This document shows positions 27,076 through 35,861 of a stretch of DNA of 64,000 bases, one piece after another (the first letter of the stretch is position 1; each line of letters begins with the position of its first letter). The position numbers and the translations under genes are program-made. Source of the stretch: Bacillota bacterium (lineage in GTDB: Bacteria; Bacillota; Sulfobacillia; JAJYWN01). Location: assembly GCA_021791495.1 (NCBI GenBank), contig JAJYWN010000054.1, positions 38,646-102,645 on the forward strand, written 5' to 3'. Below the pieces are notes generated by a model. The model was given only the letters and a program-made list of their open reading frames with translations. It searched no databases and was not told the origin of the DNA.

Positions 27076-27163
27076 GATGTTCCCCTTCCGTATCTGTGAA
27101 CGCGCCACCACAGTGCCCAGGTTGGCCCTGCGGACCTGGGCGTCCGGGCAGTCAACCGGGCCA

Positions 27164-27382
27164 TCAACCGCGCCGGTGTATCTCCAGAGCCACCTCCGGG
27201 CACATCACAGCGCATGAGGTGCAGCCATTGCACTTCTCGGGCGCCGCCAGTTCCACCACCGCGTAGCCGGCGTTATTGATCTTCCGTCCCATGGCCAGGG
27301 CGCCGTGGGCGCAGGCGTGAACGCATAGACCGCAACCCTTGCAGTATTCAGTGCTGATGATGACCGTACCGGTGGCGGCCAC
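27164..27382 (-). CDS. korD: 2-Oxoacid:ferredoxin oxidoreductase delta subunit, 2x[4Fe-4S] ferredoxin
   Basis: This 72-residue ferredoxin-like protein carries two cluster motifs: CKGCGLCVHAC at 14-24 and CNGCTSCAVMCP at about 50-61. It is the electron-carrier subunit of four-subunit 2-oxoacid:ferredoxin oxidoreductases. Its start abuts the stop of korC (27383), and korA, korB and korC precede it in order. Confidence 0.92.
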   Translation of the reverse strand: MAATGTVIISTEYCKGCGLCVHACAHGALAMGRKINNAGYAVVELAAPEKCNGCTSCAVMCPEVALEIHRRG

Positions 27383-28009
27383 TTACCTCGCCCCCTTCGC
27401 CATGCCCACCACGCCCACCGCGCCCGCGGCGTTCGCGGCGTTCTCGGCACCCGTGGTGCCTTCAGCGGGATGAGCCCTGACCCAGTCCACTCCCTGATCA
27501 AGGGCCCTGAGGTTCACGGCCACCATTCGTTGGCGGTGGGGCGGCGTGACCTTCCAGATAGCCGCCTCCACGTCTTCCCGCCGGAGGAGTGGGTCCACGG
27601 CCAGCAAGGCGCCTGCTACCACCATGTTCAAGGTGGCCGGTTCACCGGCGGCGTCGGCCAGGCTCTTGGCGGGTACCGCGTAAACGGCGATGTCGCTCCG
27701 GCCCGGTGAGGTGTCGATGAGGTCGGAGACCAGAACAACGATGCCGCCGGGCTTCACGTCGGGGGAGAACCTTTCCAGGGACGGCTTGTTGAAGATCAGG
27801 GCCACGTCGGGATTGTACACCAAGGGCGACCGTACGCGGCGGTCGGAAAGGACCACCTGACAGTTGGCCGTACCGCCCCGCATCTCAGGGCCGTAGGATG
27901 GGATCCAGCAGCTCTCGAGGCCGGACTGCATCCCGGCGTAAGCCAGGACTTGGCCGAGGAAGAGGATCCCCTGGCCGCCGAAGCCGGCGATCTTGTACTC
28001 GCGTTTCAC
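27383..28009 (-). CDS. korC: 2-Oxoacid:ferredoxin oxidoreductase gamma subunit
   Basis: GTG 28009 overlaps the korB stop by four bases (GTGA) and follows GGGAGGTGG, so it is a better start than the upstream ATGs. The 208-residue product shows YKIAGFGGQGILFLGQVLAYAG and SYGPEMRGGTANCQVVLSD, hallmarks of the gamma domain that helps bind CoA. The C-terminal 25 residues are Ala/Gly-rich (AENAANAAGAVGVVG), an addition not needed by the fold. Confidence 0.92.
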   Translation of the reverse strand: MKREYKIAGFGGQGILFLGQVLAYAGMQSGLESCWIPSYGPEMRGGTANCQVVLSDRRVRSPLVYNPDVALIFNKPSLERFSPDVKPGGIVVLVSDLIDTSPGRSDIAVYAVPAKSLADAAGEPATLNMVVAGALLAVDPLLRREDVEAAIWKVTPPHRQRMVAVNLRALDQGVDWVRAHPAEGTTGAENAANAAGAVGVVGMAKGAR

Positions 28010-28845
28010 TGGCAGCCACCTCCCGCGCATGTGCGTCCGCCAGCGCCTTCGCCGCCTGTAGCTCCAACGCCCGTGCCGCCGGCAGCTCGGGCCGGTGGCG
28101 CCGCCGGCGGAGACTTCAGCTCCCCGAGCGGGTAATACCGGACCATGTTCTCCTCCACCCACTTCAGAGCGTCGACCGGGGGCAGTTTGAGGTTGATGGG
28201 GCAGGCCGCCAACAGCTCCACCATGGCGAAGCCACCGCCGGCCAGTTGCACCTCGAAAGCTCTCCGCACCGCTTTCTTGGCTGCCAGGACGTGTTTGGGG
28301 CTGCTCAGGGCTTCGCGGGCGATGTAGGCAGTCGCCGGAAGCTGCGCCAGCATCTCGGAGACCTTGATGGGCATTCCGACGTGGCCGGGGTCACGCCCCT
28401 TGGGGTAGGTCGTCGTTTTCTGGCCCACCAAGGTCGTGGGGGCCATCTGGCCCCCCGTAGCGCCGAAGACGGCGTTGTTTACGAAGATCACCGTGATGGC
28501 CTCGCCGCGCGCGGCGGCGTGGACCGTTTCCGCCATGCCGATGGCCGCCAAGTCGCCGTCACCTTGGTAGGTGAAGACCACCTTATCCGGGAGGGCTCTC
28601 TTCAGGCCGGTGGCCACCGCCAGACCGCGCCCGTGGGCGCCTTGGACGACATCGAGGTCGAAGTTCCGCCAACACCGCACGGAACACCCGATGCTGGACA
28701 CACAGACCGTGCGGCCGCGGATGCCCAGCTCATCGATGGCCTCAGCCACCAGTCGGTGGGCGATGCCGTGGCTGCATCCCGGGCAATAGAGAAAGGCTTT
28801 GTCCGTGAGGCACTGGGGCTTCCTGAAGACAACCTTGTCGGTCAT
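28006..28845 (-). CDS. korB: 2-Oxoacid:ferredoxin oxidoreductase beta subunit (TPP-binding)
   Basis: The 279-residue subunit binds thiamine pyrophosphate and a [4Fe-4S] cluster. Visible are FLYCPGCSHG, SSIGCSVRC, GAHGRGLAVATGLK and the TPP/Mg motif GDGDLAAIGMAETVHAA with FVNNAVFG. Its ATG overlaps the korA stop (ATGA). A Gly/Ala-rich tail of about 30 residues ends in a Cys-Gly cluster (RTCAGGGCQ). Pattern fits 2-oxoglutarate rather than pyruvate enzymes, but the acid is not proven. Confidence 0.93.
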   Translation of the reverse strand: MTDKVVFRKPQCLTDKAFLYCPGCSHGIAHRLVAEAIDELGIRGRTVCVSSIGCSVRCWRNFDLDVVQGAHGRGLAVATGLKRALPDKVVFTYQGDGDLAAIGMAETVHAAARGEAITVIFVNNAVFGATGGQMAPTTLVGQKTTTYPKGRDPGHVGMPIKVSEMLAQLPATAYIAREALSSPKHVLAAKKAVRRAFEVQLAGGGFAMVELLAACPINLKLPPVDALKWVEENMVRYYPLGELKSPPAAPPARAAGGTGVGATGGEGAGGRTCAGGGCQ

Positions 28846-30011
28846 GCCGTCCTTCGCCCCCCTTCAGCCGGGACCGAGCCCGACGCGCTGGCGGTGCGGA
28901 CCGCGCCGACCGCCTCCGAGGCGCCGACCGCCTCGCGGAGCAGTCTCGCCAACTCCATTACCCGCTCCCTGATCTCGGTCGCCGTGGGCACGTAGCCACC
29001 GCCGTGGCCGAGGAACCGGATGGTGGGCGCGGCGCCCGGAACCCTTCCGTTCACCATGTCACTCACGGTAAGGCGAACGTCCTGAACCATCTGACCTTCG
29101 TTCATCTCCACCACCAGGTAACCCCTAACCTTCGGATAGGCGCGGAAGGCGTTCTCCGGGAATGGCCAGAGGGTGATGGGACGGATCAGGCCGACCTTAA
29201 CTCCGTCAGCCCGCAGGTCGTCGACGGCCGCCAGCGCCAGGCGGGCGGAGATTCCGAAAGCGACAATGCCGTATTCGGCGTCTTCCATCTGCTCGCACTC
29301 GGCCCGCTGCTCGGCCGCCTTGATCCGGGCGTACTTCGCCTGGAGGCGCATGTTCAGTTCCATCAGTTCCTGGTCGGTATAGGGGGCCGAAAGAATGAGG
29401 TTGCGCTCTCGTCCCTCGCAGCCCGTGGCTGCCCAGGGTTTGGATTCGCCTTGGTCCATTGCCGGCGGGAGCGTGACGGTCTCCATCATCTGACCGATGA
29501 TCCCATCGCCCAGGAGCATGGCGGGATTGCGGTACTTGTCGGCCAGTTCGAAGGCCAGCGTGGTGAGGTCTGCCATTTCTTGCACGGATGACGGGGCCAG
29601 GACGATGAGGTTGTAGTCGCCGTGCCCCCCACCCTTGGTGGCCTGCAGGTAATCGGACTGGGCGGGAGTAATACGTCCCAGTCCCGGCCCGCCGCGGGTG
29701 ATGTTCACGATGACCCCCGGTAGTTCGGCGGACGCCAGGAAGGACAGGCCTTCCTGCATCAGGCTGATGCCCGGGCTGGACGAAGAGATCATCGCCCGCT
29801 TGCCGGCCGCCACCGCGCCGTAGAGCATACTGATGCCGGCCAGTTCGCTCTCGCTCTGCAGGAAGACCCCACCGGCCTCAGGCAGGTGGGCGGCCATGTA
29901 CTCCAGGAGTTCGTTCTGCGGGGTGATCGGGTACCCGAAATAGAGCCGGCAACCGGCCCGGATGGCCGCTTCCCCGATGGCCTCGTTTCCTTTCATAAAA
30001 GTGCGCTCCAA
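28842..30011 (-). CDS. korA: 2-Oxoacid:ferredoxin oxidoreductase alpha subunit
   Basis: The 389-residue alpha subunit has KGNEAIGEAAIRAGCRLYFGYPITPQNELLEYM at the N-terminus and the long TITRGGPGLGRITPAQSDYLQATKGG-like region, both typical of KorA/VorB. With korB it forms the site where a 2-oxoacid is decarboxylated, or carboxylated in reverse, using ferredoxin. TTG 30011 is the start because AGGAGG lies eight bases upstream; the ATG six codons later lacks this. An Ala/Ser/Gly tail follows the core. Confidence 0.93.
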   Translation of the reverse strand: MERTFMKGNEAIGEAAIRAGCRLYFGYPITPQNELLEYMAAHLPEAGGVFLQSESELAGISMLYGAVAAGKRAMISSSSPGISLMQEGLSFLASAELPGVIVNITRGGPGLGRITPAQSDYLQATKGGGHGDYNLIVLAPSSVQEMADLTTLAFELADKYRNPAMLLGDGIIGQMMETVTLPPAMDQGESKPWAATGCEGRERNLILSAPYTDQELMELNMRLQAKYARIKAAEQRAECEQMEDAEYGIVAFGISARLALAAVDDLRADGVKVGLIRPITLWPFPENAFRAYPKVRGYLVVEMNEGQMVQDVRLTVSDMVNGRVPGAAPTIRFLGHGGGYVPTATEIRERVMELARLLREAVGASEAVGAVRTASASGSVPAEGGRRTA

Positions 30012-30086
30012 GGTCTCTACCTCCTACCGTCCCACTACTTCGGGGTGCTGCCAAGCGACCGCCTGCCGACGCTTGGCATCGCCGCG

Positions 30087-30851
30087 CTAGCGCCTAAGCC
30101 ATCCCGTCAGAGCCCGGACAGAAGTCTGCCGCCCCAGGTCGGCCAGGACCTGTGTCAGCGGAAGCTGTTTGGGGCAGGCCTTTTGGCAGTTCTGGGCCTT
30201 CCCGCATTCGGCGATGCCGCCCGGCCCCATGATGGCTTCCAGCCGCTCGGGGGCCAGAGGCTGGCCCAAAGGGTGGGAATTGAACAGCTTGACCTGAGCC
30301 AGCACGGCCGGCCCGATGAAACCCGACCGCCGGTTCACCTGCGGGCAGGCCTCCATGCAACAGCCGCAGGTCATGCACCGTGCCAGCTGGTAGTTCAGGG
30401 CCTGGACGCGCGGAGGGACCCGAGGGCCGGCCTCCGCGGTGTCGCTGGTGGTATCCACGGCGGTCCACGCCTTGACCTTCTTTAGGTTTTCGAACATCAC
30501 GGCGCGGTCCACCATGAGGTCGCGTACCACCGGGAATTTCGACAGCGCCTCGAGGACGATCGGTTCCGCCAGGTCCCTGACCAGGGCACTGCACGCCTGG
30601 CGGGCACGGCCATTCACGATCATGGCGCAGGCGCCACACACTTCCTCAAGGCAGTTGCAGTCCCAGACCACGGGCGCCACGCGGCGGCCGGCGGTGTTCA
30701 CCGGGTTCTTCTGTATCTCCATAAGGGCGGCCACCACGTTCATGAACGGGCGGGACGGCACACGGAACTCGTCCCAGTAGGGCGCCGCCGCCGGCGTGTC
30801 CTGGCGCTTGATCCGGAACAAGACCGTTGCCGCGGCCGTCTTCTCAGACAT
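30087..30851 (-). CDS. sdhB: Succinate dehydrogenase/fumarate reductase iron-sulfur subunit
   Basis: The 254-residue protein has a 2Fe-2S domain (CNCLEEVCGACAMIVNG, then QAC), and C-terminal motifs CMTCGCCMEACP and CGKAQNCQKACP for the 3Fe/4Fe clusters. It passes electrons between SdhA and quinone. Its ATG lies eight bases inside the sdhA end, a coupled start with GGGGGCGAGCAGGA upstream. The gene order sdhC-sdhA-sdhB is that of Bacillus-type enzymes. Confidence 0.95.
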   Translation of the reverse strand: MSEKTAAATVLFRIKRQDTPAAAPYWDEFRVPSRPFMNVVAALMEIQKNPVNTAGRRVAPVVWDCNCLEEVCGACAMIVNGRARQACSALVRDLAEPIVLEALSKFPVVRDLMVDRAVMFENLKKVKAWTAVDTTSDTAEAGPRVPPRVQALNYQLARCMTCGCCMEACPQVNRRSGFIGPAVLAQVKLFNSHPLGQPLAPERLEAIMGPGGIAECGKAQNCQKACPKQLPLTQVLADLGRQTSVRALTGWLRR

Positions 30852-32688
30852 TCCTGCTCGCCCCCTTGTCCACGTCGTATTTCCGGACGCGCGGCCGGAT
30901 GAACCGCAGGTCCACCGGCTCGTAGGAGAGCTTGGGGCCGTCAGGCGTGTACGTGGCGATGGTGGTCTTCAGCCAGTTGGCGTCGTCGCGTTCGGGGAAC
31001 TCGGGTTTGTAATGGGCGCCACGGCTTTCGTCACGCTGCAGCGCTCCCAACGTGATGGCCTGAGAAAGCTCCAGCATCCCCCAGAGTCGCCGGACGTAGC
31101 CGACGGCCTGGTTGGACCAGCCGCTGCTATCGGTGACGCCGATGTGCCGGTATCGTTCCTTCAGCTCACCCAGCTTCTCAAGAGTGGTCCGGAGCCGGTC
31201 ATTGTACCGCACCACGGTGACGTTCCCGTTCATGAGCGCGCCCAGCTCGTCCCGGAGCAGGTAGGCATTCTCCGTCCCGTCCATCCGGGCGATGGCGGCG
31301 TCTCTCTCCTGTTCACGGCGGACGGCGGCCGCCAGGGCACCGGCGCCCTCTCCATCGACCGGGGTAGGCGAACCGGCCCTGCCGGCCTGATCAGCTCCGC
31401 CGCCACCAGCCCCACCGCCACCACCCGCGGTGACCTTGGACAGCCCTTCCAGATACCTCACAGCCGCCCGCCCCGCCACCATGCCACCGTAGATGGCCGA
31501 CAGCATGCCGTTGCCGCCCAGGCGGTTGGCGCCGTGGTACTGGTAGTCGAGCTCGCCCGCGGCGAAGATGCCGGGGATATTGGTCATCTGCTCGTAATCC
31601 ACCCAGAGCCCGCCCATGGAGTAGTGCACCGCCGGGAAGATGCGCATGGGCACGCGCCGCGGGTCCTGACCCGTGAAGAGTTGGTAGATGTCGAGGATGC
31701 CTTCCAGGCGGCGCGCCACTTCGGCCGGGTCCATGTGGGTCATATCGAGGTAGACGCACTGCTCCCCGTCCACACCCAACCCCATGTCCACACAGACCTT
31801 GAAAATGGCCCTGGTGGCGATGTCGCGCGGAACGAGGTTCCCGTAGGCCGGGTACCACTCCTCGAGAAAATACCACTTCTGCCCGTCTTTCCACGTCCAC
31901 ACCCGCCCGCCCTCGCCGCGCACCGATTCCGAGATGAGGCGGTTCTTATCGGCGCCCGGGATGGCCGTGGGGTGCACCTGGATGAACTCGGGATTGCCGT
32001 ATTTGACACCCTGGCGCCAGAGAGCGTAGGAGGCGTAGCCGTTATTCGAGGCGGAATTCGTGGTCTGTCCGAAGATCAGGCCCGGCCCGCCGGTGCCGAA
32101 GACCGCGGCGGCGCACGGGAAAGCCCGGATCTCCATGGTCTTCAGGTCCTGGGCCACGATGCCCAGGAAGCGCCCGTCCCCCGTCTCGTCGAAGGCCGCC
32201 GAAAGGAACTCCCAGCCCTCGTAACGGTGGACGCGCCCGGCCGCCTCATGCCGCCGCACCTGCTCGTCGGCGGCGTAGAGGAGTTGCTGGCCGGTGGTGG
32301 CGCCGGAGAAGGCCACCCGTGGGAACTTGGTGCCCCCCAAGAGCCGGAGGTCGATGACGCCTTCCGGCGTCCGGTTGAAGGGGACCCCCATGCGGTCGAA
32401 GAGGTGGATGATGCCGGGTGCCGCGTCGCACATATTCTTGACGGGCGTCTGGTTCGCCAGGAAATCGCCCCCGTAGATGGTGTCGTCGAAGTGCTCCCCC
32501 GTCGAATCACCCAGGTCGTGGGTGTTCAGGGCGGCGTTGATGCCACCCTGCGCCGCGGCCGAGTGCGATCGTTTGGCGGGGCCGAGGGCAAAGAGGTCAA
32601 CCGTAAGCCCTGCTTGGGCCGCCTCCACGGCGGCCATGGAGCCGGCCAACCCACCGCCGATGACCGCCAATCTGGGACCCCTAGTCAT
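30844..32688 (-). CDS. sdhA: Succinate dehydrogenase/fumarate reductase flavoprotein subunit
   Basis: From ATG 32688 (GGGAGGG upstream) the 614-residue flavoprotein shows LAVIGGGLAGSMAAVEAAQAG, HSAAAQGGINAAL with the FAD-linking His, the active-site region HPTAIPG, SESVRGEGG and RIFPAVHYSMGGLWVD. It interconverts succinate and fumarate. A Gly/Ala-rich insert of about 40 residues (TAGGGGGAGGGGADQAGRAG, near residue 430) follows the FAD domain. The 99-codon upstream extension of this frame is antisense-like shadow in sdhC. Confidence 0.95.
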   Translation of the reverse strand: MTRGPRLAVIGGGLAGSMAAVEAAQAGLTVDLFALGPAKRSHSAAAQGGINAALNTHDLGDSTGEHFDDTIYGGDFLANQTPVKNMCDAAPGIIHLFDRMGVPFNRTPEGVIDLRLLGGTKFPRVAFSGATTGQQLLYAADEQVRRHEAAGRVHRYEGWEFLSAAFDETGDGRFLGIVAQDLKTMEIRAFPCAAAVFGTGGPGLIFGQTTNSASNNGYASYALWRQGVKYGNPEFIQVHPTAIPGADKNRLISESVRGEGGRVWTWKDGQKWYFLEEWYPAYGNLVPRDIATRAIFKVCVDMGLGVDGEQCVYLDMTHMDPAEVARRLEGILDIYQLFTGQDPRRVPMRIFPAVHYSMGGLWVDYEQMTNIPGIFAAGELDYQYHGANRLGGNGMLSAIYGGMVAGRAAVRYLEGLSKVTAGGGGGAGGGGADQAGRAGSPTPVDGEGAGALAAAVRREQERDAAIARMDGTENAYLLRDELGALMNGNVTVVRYNDRLRTTLEKLGELKERYRHIGVTDSSGWSNQAVGYVRRLWGMLELSQAITLGALQRDESRGAHYKPEFPERDDANWLKTTIATYTPDGPKLSYEPVDLRFIRPRVRKYDVDKGASRNV

Positions 32689-32705
32689 TCCTTCCTTCCC
32701 TCCCC

Positions 32706-33335
32706 TTAGAGCCGGATGAAGGCCACCATGAACCCCAGCGTGGCCGCGGTCATCAAGGCGAAGAGCCCCCAACACCAGCGGGTCAGGGCGGCTTGGGCGC
32801 GGGGACTGACGACAAAGCCCCAGTCCACCGCGAAGCCCCACAGGCCGTTGGTGAAGTGGTAGATGGCGCTGACCGTGGCCAAGCCGTAGAGGGCGGTCAC
32901 CGCCGGATGGCCCCGGAACACGCCCGCCACCAGGTCGAAGGTGGCCACCCGCCCGGTCAGCAGGCTCTGGAGGCGCAGGGTCCAAAAATGCCAGGACACG
33001 AAGATGAGAGTGATCATCCCAGTCGCCCGTTGGGCCACGTAGGCCCAGTTACGCCCGTAGCCGTAACGACCGATGTTCGCCTGACCGGTCAGCGTGACAT
33101 ACACACCGTAAGCCCCGTGATACAGGAGAGGCAGCAAGATAAAGACTATCTCGATGGCCGGAAGGAACGGCAGCCGGTGGAGCAGGCGCACCTGGGCGTT
33201 GAACCGTTCCGGGCCGTACAGGGCGGCGCTGTTACTGATGATGTGCTCCAGCAGAAACAGCCCCAGTGGCACCACGCCGCTCAGCGAATGTAGCTTCCGC
33301 AGTAAGAAGTAGTTCCTGGCGCTGCTGGCCTTCAG
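32706..33335 (-). CDS. sdhC: Succinate dehydrogenase cytochrome b subunit, CTG start
   Basis: The frame encodes a Bacillus-type five-helix di-heme anchor. The first residues matching the family, RNYFLRKLHSLSGVVPLG, lie upstream of the first GTG codons, so the start must be earlier. The only candidate is CTG 33335, eight bases after GGGAGG, giving 209 residues. Heme-ligand histidines are seen in KLHS, LLYHGAYG, SWHFW and IYHFTNG. It binds quinone and heme and anchors SdhAB. It begins 71 bases after the CoA-transferase stop in the same operon. Confidence 0.9.
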   Translation of the reverse strand: MKASSARNYFLLRKLHSLSGVVPLGLFLLEHIISNSAALYGPERFNAQVRLLHRLPFLPAIEIVFILLPLLYHGAYGVYVTLTGQANIGRYGYGRNWAYVAQRATGMITLIFVSWHFWTLRLQSLLTGRVATFDLVAGVFRGHPAVTALYGLATVSAIYHFTNGLWGFAVDWGFVVSPRAQAALTRWCWGLFALMTAATLGFMVAFIRL

Positions 33336-33406
33336 GCCGATCGCCTCCCAGCTCGGGATCTTCGATGACCACGGGTGATGCCCCGAATGACGCCCCGGAC
33401 GGCGCC

Positions 33407-34609
33407 TCAGATGATGCCTTTCTCTTTCAGCCGCTTCAGATCATCCGGGCTCAAGCCCAGCGCCCCATAGATCTCCTCGTTGTGCTGTCCTTTCGCCGGG
33501 CCGGTGGAGGTGATACGCCCCGGCGTCCGGGAGAACTTGGACACCACGTTCGGCATGGCCACCTTCCCGAAATCCGCGTCTTCGACGTCCACAATGGACT
33601 GGCGATGCTTCATGTGCGGGTCGGTAAAGATCCGGTCCATGTTATAGATGGGGCTGGCGACGGCCCCTGCACCCAGGAGGGTGTCCAGGACTTCCTGGGC
33701 GGTGTGGCCGCCGATCCAGCCGCCGATGATGGCATCCAGCTCATCCACATTCCGCACGCGGCTGGGGTTGTCCTTGAAACGGGGGTCGGTGATGAGTTCC
33801 GGGCGGCCGATGGCGCGAAAGACATTCTCCGCGATGGGCTGGGCGCTGGCCGATAGGGCGATCCATTGGCCATCGCCGGCCTGGTAGACGTTCCGTGGGG
33901 CGGCCGAGACGATGCGGTTCCCCACCCTTCCCGGAATCGTACCAAGCACCCCGTATTCGACGAGATTGCACTCTAGGAGGCGCATCAGCGGCTCATACAG
34001 GCAGATATCGATGGACTGCCCCTCCCCGCTTCCCAGGACGTCGCGCTCGTAGACGGCGATCATGATGGACAAGGCGGCAAAAATGCTGGTCACTCCGTCG
34101 GCCAGGGCGATGGGCGGCAAGGTGGGCGACCCGTCGGGATACCCGTTCATGGCGGCGAAGCCGCTCATTCCTTCGGCCACGGTGCCGAACCCGCCACGCT
34201 CGGAGTAGGGGCCGGTCTGCCCGAACCCGGTACAGCGGAGGAGGATGAGGCGGGGGTTGGCGGCATGCAGGATGTCCCAGCCCAAACCCCATTTCTCTAG
34301 AGTGCCGGGACGGAAGTTCTCGATGAGGACGTCGGCGTCGGCGATGAGCTTCAGGAAGAGGTCCTTGCCCTCGGGCGAGTTCAGGTTCAGCGTCACACTC
34401 TTCTTGTTCCGCGAAATGGACTTCCAGAAGAGGTTGACGCCGTCTTTCTCGGCGCCGAACCGGCGCACTTGGTCGCCGGTTTTCGGGTGTTCGACCTTGA
34501 TCACGTCGGCGCCGTAGTCGCCCAGGTAGGTCGCCGCCCACGGCGCCGCCATCATGGTGGCAGTGTCGATGATTTTCAGTCCTTGCAGAGGCAGCTCAGT
34601 CCGTTGCAT
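33407..34609 (-). CDS. CaiB/BaiF-type (family III) CoA-transferase, first gene of the sdh-kor operon
   Basis: ATG 34609 with GGAGGTGG upstream gives 400 residues. Family III features are LKIIDTATMMAAPWAATYLGDYGADVIK, ENFRPGTLEKWGLG and catalytic Asp171 in ALADGVTS. It heads the operon that runs through sdhCAB, korABCD and the CitE-like lyase, so a succinyl-CoA-dependent transfer is the natural guess: succinate released would feed SdhCAB and the acceptor acyl-CoA could go to the lyase. It is a paralogue of, but clearly different from, the CoA-transferase at 24866; the two could also be subunits of one enzyme, as in SmtAB. Confidence 0.92.
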   Translation of the reverse strand: MQRTELPLQGLKIIDTATMMAAPWAATYLGDYGADVIKVEHPKTGDQVRRFGAEKDGVNLFWKSISRNKKSVTLNLNSPEGKDLFLKLIADADVLIENFRPGTLEKWGLGWDILHAANPRLILLRCTGFGQTGPYSERGGFGTVAEGMSGFAAMNGYPDGSPTLPPIALADGVTSIFAALSIMIAVYERDVLGSGEGQSIDICLYEPLMRLLECNLVEYGVLGTIPGRVGNRIVSAAPRNVYQAGDGQWIALSASAQPIAENVFRAIGRPELITDPRFKDNPSRVRNVDELDAIIGGWIGGHTAQEVLDTLLGAGAVASPIYNMDRIFTDPHMKHRQSIVDVEDADFGKVAMPNVVSKFSRTPGRITSTGPAKGQHNEEIYGALGLSPDDLKRLKEKGII

Positions 34610-34809
34610 TTTCGTCCACCTCCGAATGCGCGTCCGTGCCGGCCATTTCTCCAGTTCACGCGGATGAACGTGTTCTTGCTTCGGCTTCGTCCTCTCCAAC
34701 CCTCCATGGAAGTACAGCGGCTTTGACTTCACGGAAGGTCTTTCAACAAACCTGTCGAACCATCGGGAAATTCGTTTCGACTCCACGTCCGGAGCGGGGA
34801 GGAAAAGCT

Positions 34810-35766
34810 GTGACCTATAAGAGTAGACCACGCATCACTATCGTCGGGGCCGGGAACGTGGGATCGACGGCCGCCATGCGTTTGGCGCACCGAAATCTGG
34901 GAGACATCGTCCTAGTCGACGTCGTTACGGGCCTGGCGCGCGGGAAAGCCCTTGATATCATGGAGATGGCGCCGGTAGAGGGTTTCGACGGTCATCTCCT
35001 TGGCACGTCGGATTACGCCGATACCATTGGATCGGACGTGGCCGTCATCTGTGCGGGCGCGGCGCGGAAACCCGGTATGAGCCGGGAAGATCTGCTGGCC
35101 ATCAATGCGGCGATTGTCCGGGTGGCGGTCGAGCAGGTCCTGCGGTGGTCGCCGGAGGCTTTCCTCATCATCGTCACCAACCCCGTCGACGCCATGACCT
35201 ATCTGGCCATGGACGCCAGCGGGCTGCCCCGCGAGAGGGTCATGGGCATGGCCGGCGTCCTGGACTCCGCCCGGCTCCGGGCCTTCATCGCTATGGAACT
35301 GGACTTCTCGCCGGCGGACGTCCACACCATGGTCTTGGGCGGGCACGGCGACGAGATGGTGCCCATCGTGGGCCTGACCACGGCCGGGGGAATCCCGGTC
35401 CGGGACCTCATGCCGGAGGAAACCATCCGGCGCGCGGTGGAACGGGCGCGGGCCGGTGGCGGAGAGATCGTGAATCTCCTGCAGAGCGGCAGCGCCTTCT
35501 ACGCTCCGGGCGCCGCGGTAGCCCGCATGGTGGACTCCCTGCTGGGAAACAAGCGGCGCGTCCTCAACGTGTCCGGGCACCTGCAGGGCGAGTACGGGCA
35601 CCACGATGTGTGCGCCGGGGTGCCGGGACTGGTGGGGCCGCGGGGGTTAGAGAAGGTCGTCGAGATCGGGCTGACCGCCGAGGAGAAGGCCATGTTCGAC
35701 GGTTCGGTCGGGCGCCAGCGGGAGCTGGTCGAGAAGATGCGGGAGCTGGGACTACTGAAAGGGTAA
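34810..35766 (+). CDS. mdh: Malate dehydrogenase (LDH-like type)
   Basis: GTG 34810 (GGGGAGG upstream) gives 318 residues. The NAD site ITIVGAGNVGS, the substrate Arg region GAARKPGMSREDLL, VTNPVDAMTYLA and the catalytic His in VLGGHGDEMVP are all present. It converts malate and oxaloacetate with NAD. It is divergent from the CoA-transferase/sdh/kor operon across a 200-base gap, suggesting joint control and supply of malate to that pathway. Confidence 0.95.
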   Translation: MTYKSRPRITIVGAGNVGSTAAMRLAHRNLGDIVLVDVVTGLARGKALDIMEMAPVEGFDGHLLGTSDYADTIGSDVAVICAGAARKPGMSREDLLAINAAIVRVAVEQVLRWSPEAFLIIVTNPVDAMTYLAMDASGLPRERVMGMAGVLDSARLRAFIAMELDFSPADVHTMVLGGHGDEMVPIVGLTTAGGIPVRDLMPEETIRRAVERARAGGGEIVNLLQSGSAFYAPGAAVARMVDSLLGNKRRVLNVSGHLQGEYGHHDVCAGVPGLVGPRGLEKVVEIGLTAEEKAMFDGSVGRQRELVEKMRELGLLKG

Positions 35767-35798
35767 TCCTCTCCGGCCCGGCCGCGACGAACAATTCG

Positions 35799-35837
35799 AA
35801 GGCCCCTTTCGGATTCGGTCCGAAAGGGGCCTTTCGA
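35799..35837. terminator. Terminator between mdh and the creatininase-like gene
   Basis: A perfect 15-bp stem (35799-35813 with 35819-35833, loop TTCGG) containing GGCCCCTTTCGGA lies between two convergent genes and ends in CCTTT. It probably serves both strands, though T-runs are short. Confidence 0.7.
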
Positions 35838-35861
35838 CTGCCGAGAGCGGTGAGGGCCACC

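Noticed and set aside
30796-32709. 637-codon plus-strand open frame
   Set aside because: Antisense of sdhA and sdhB; no motifs, no start signal.
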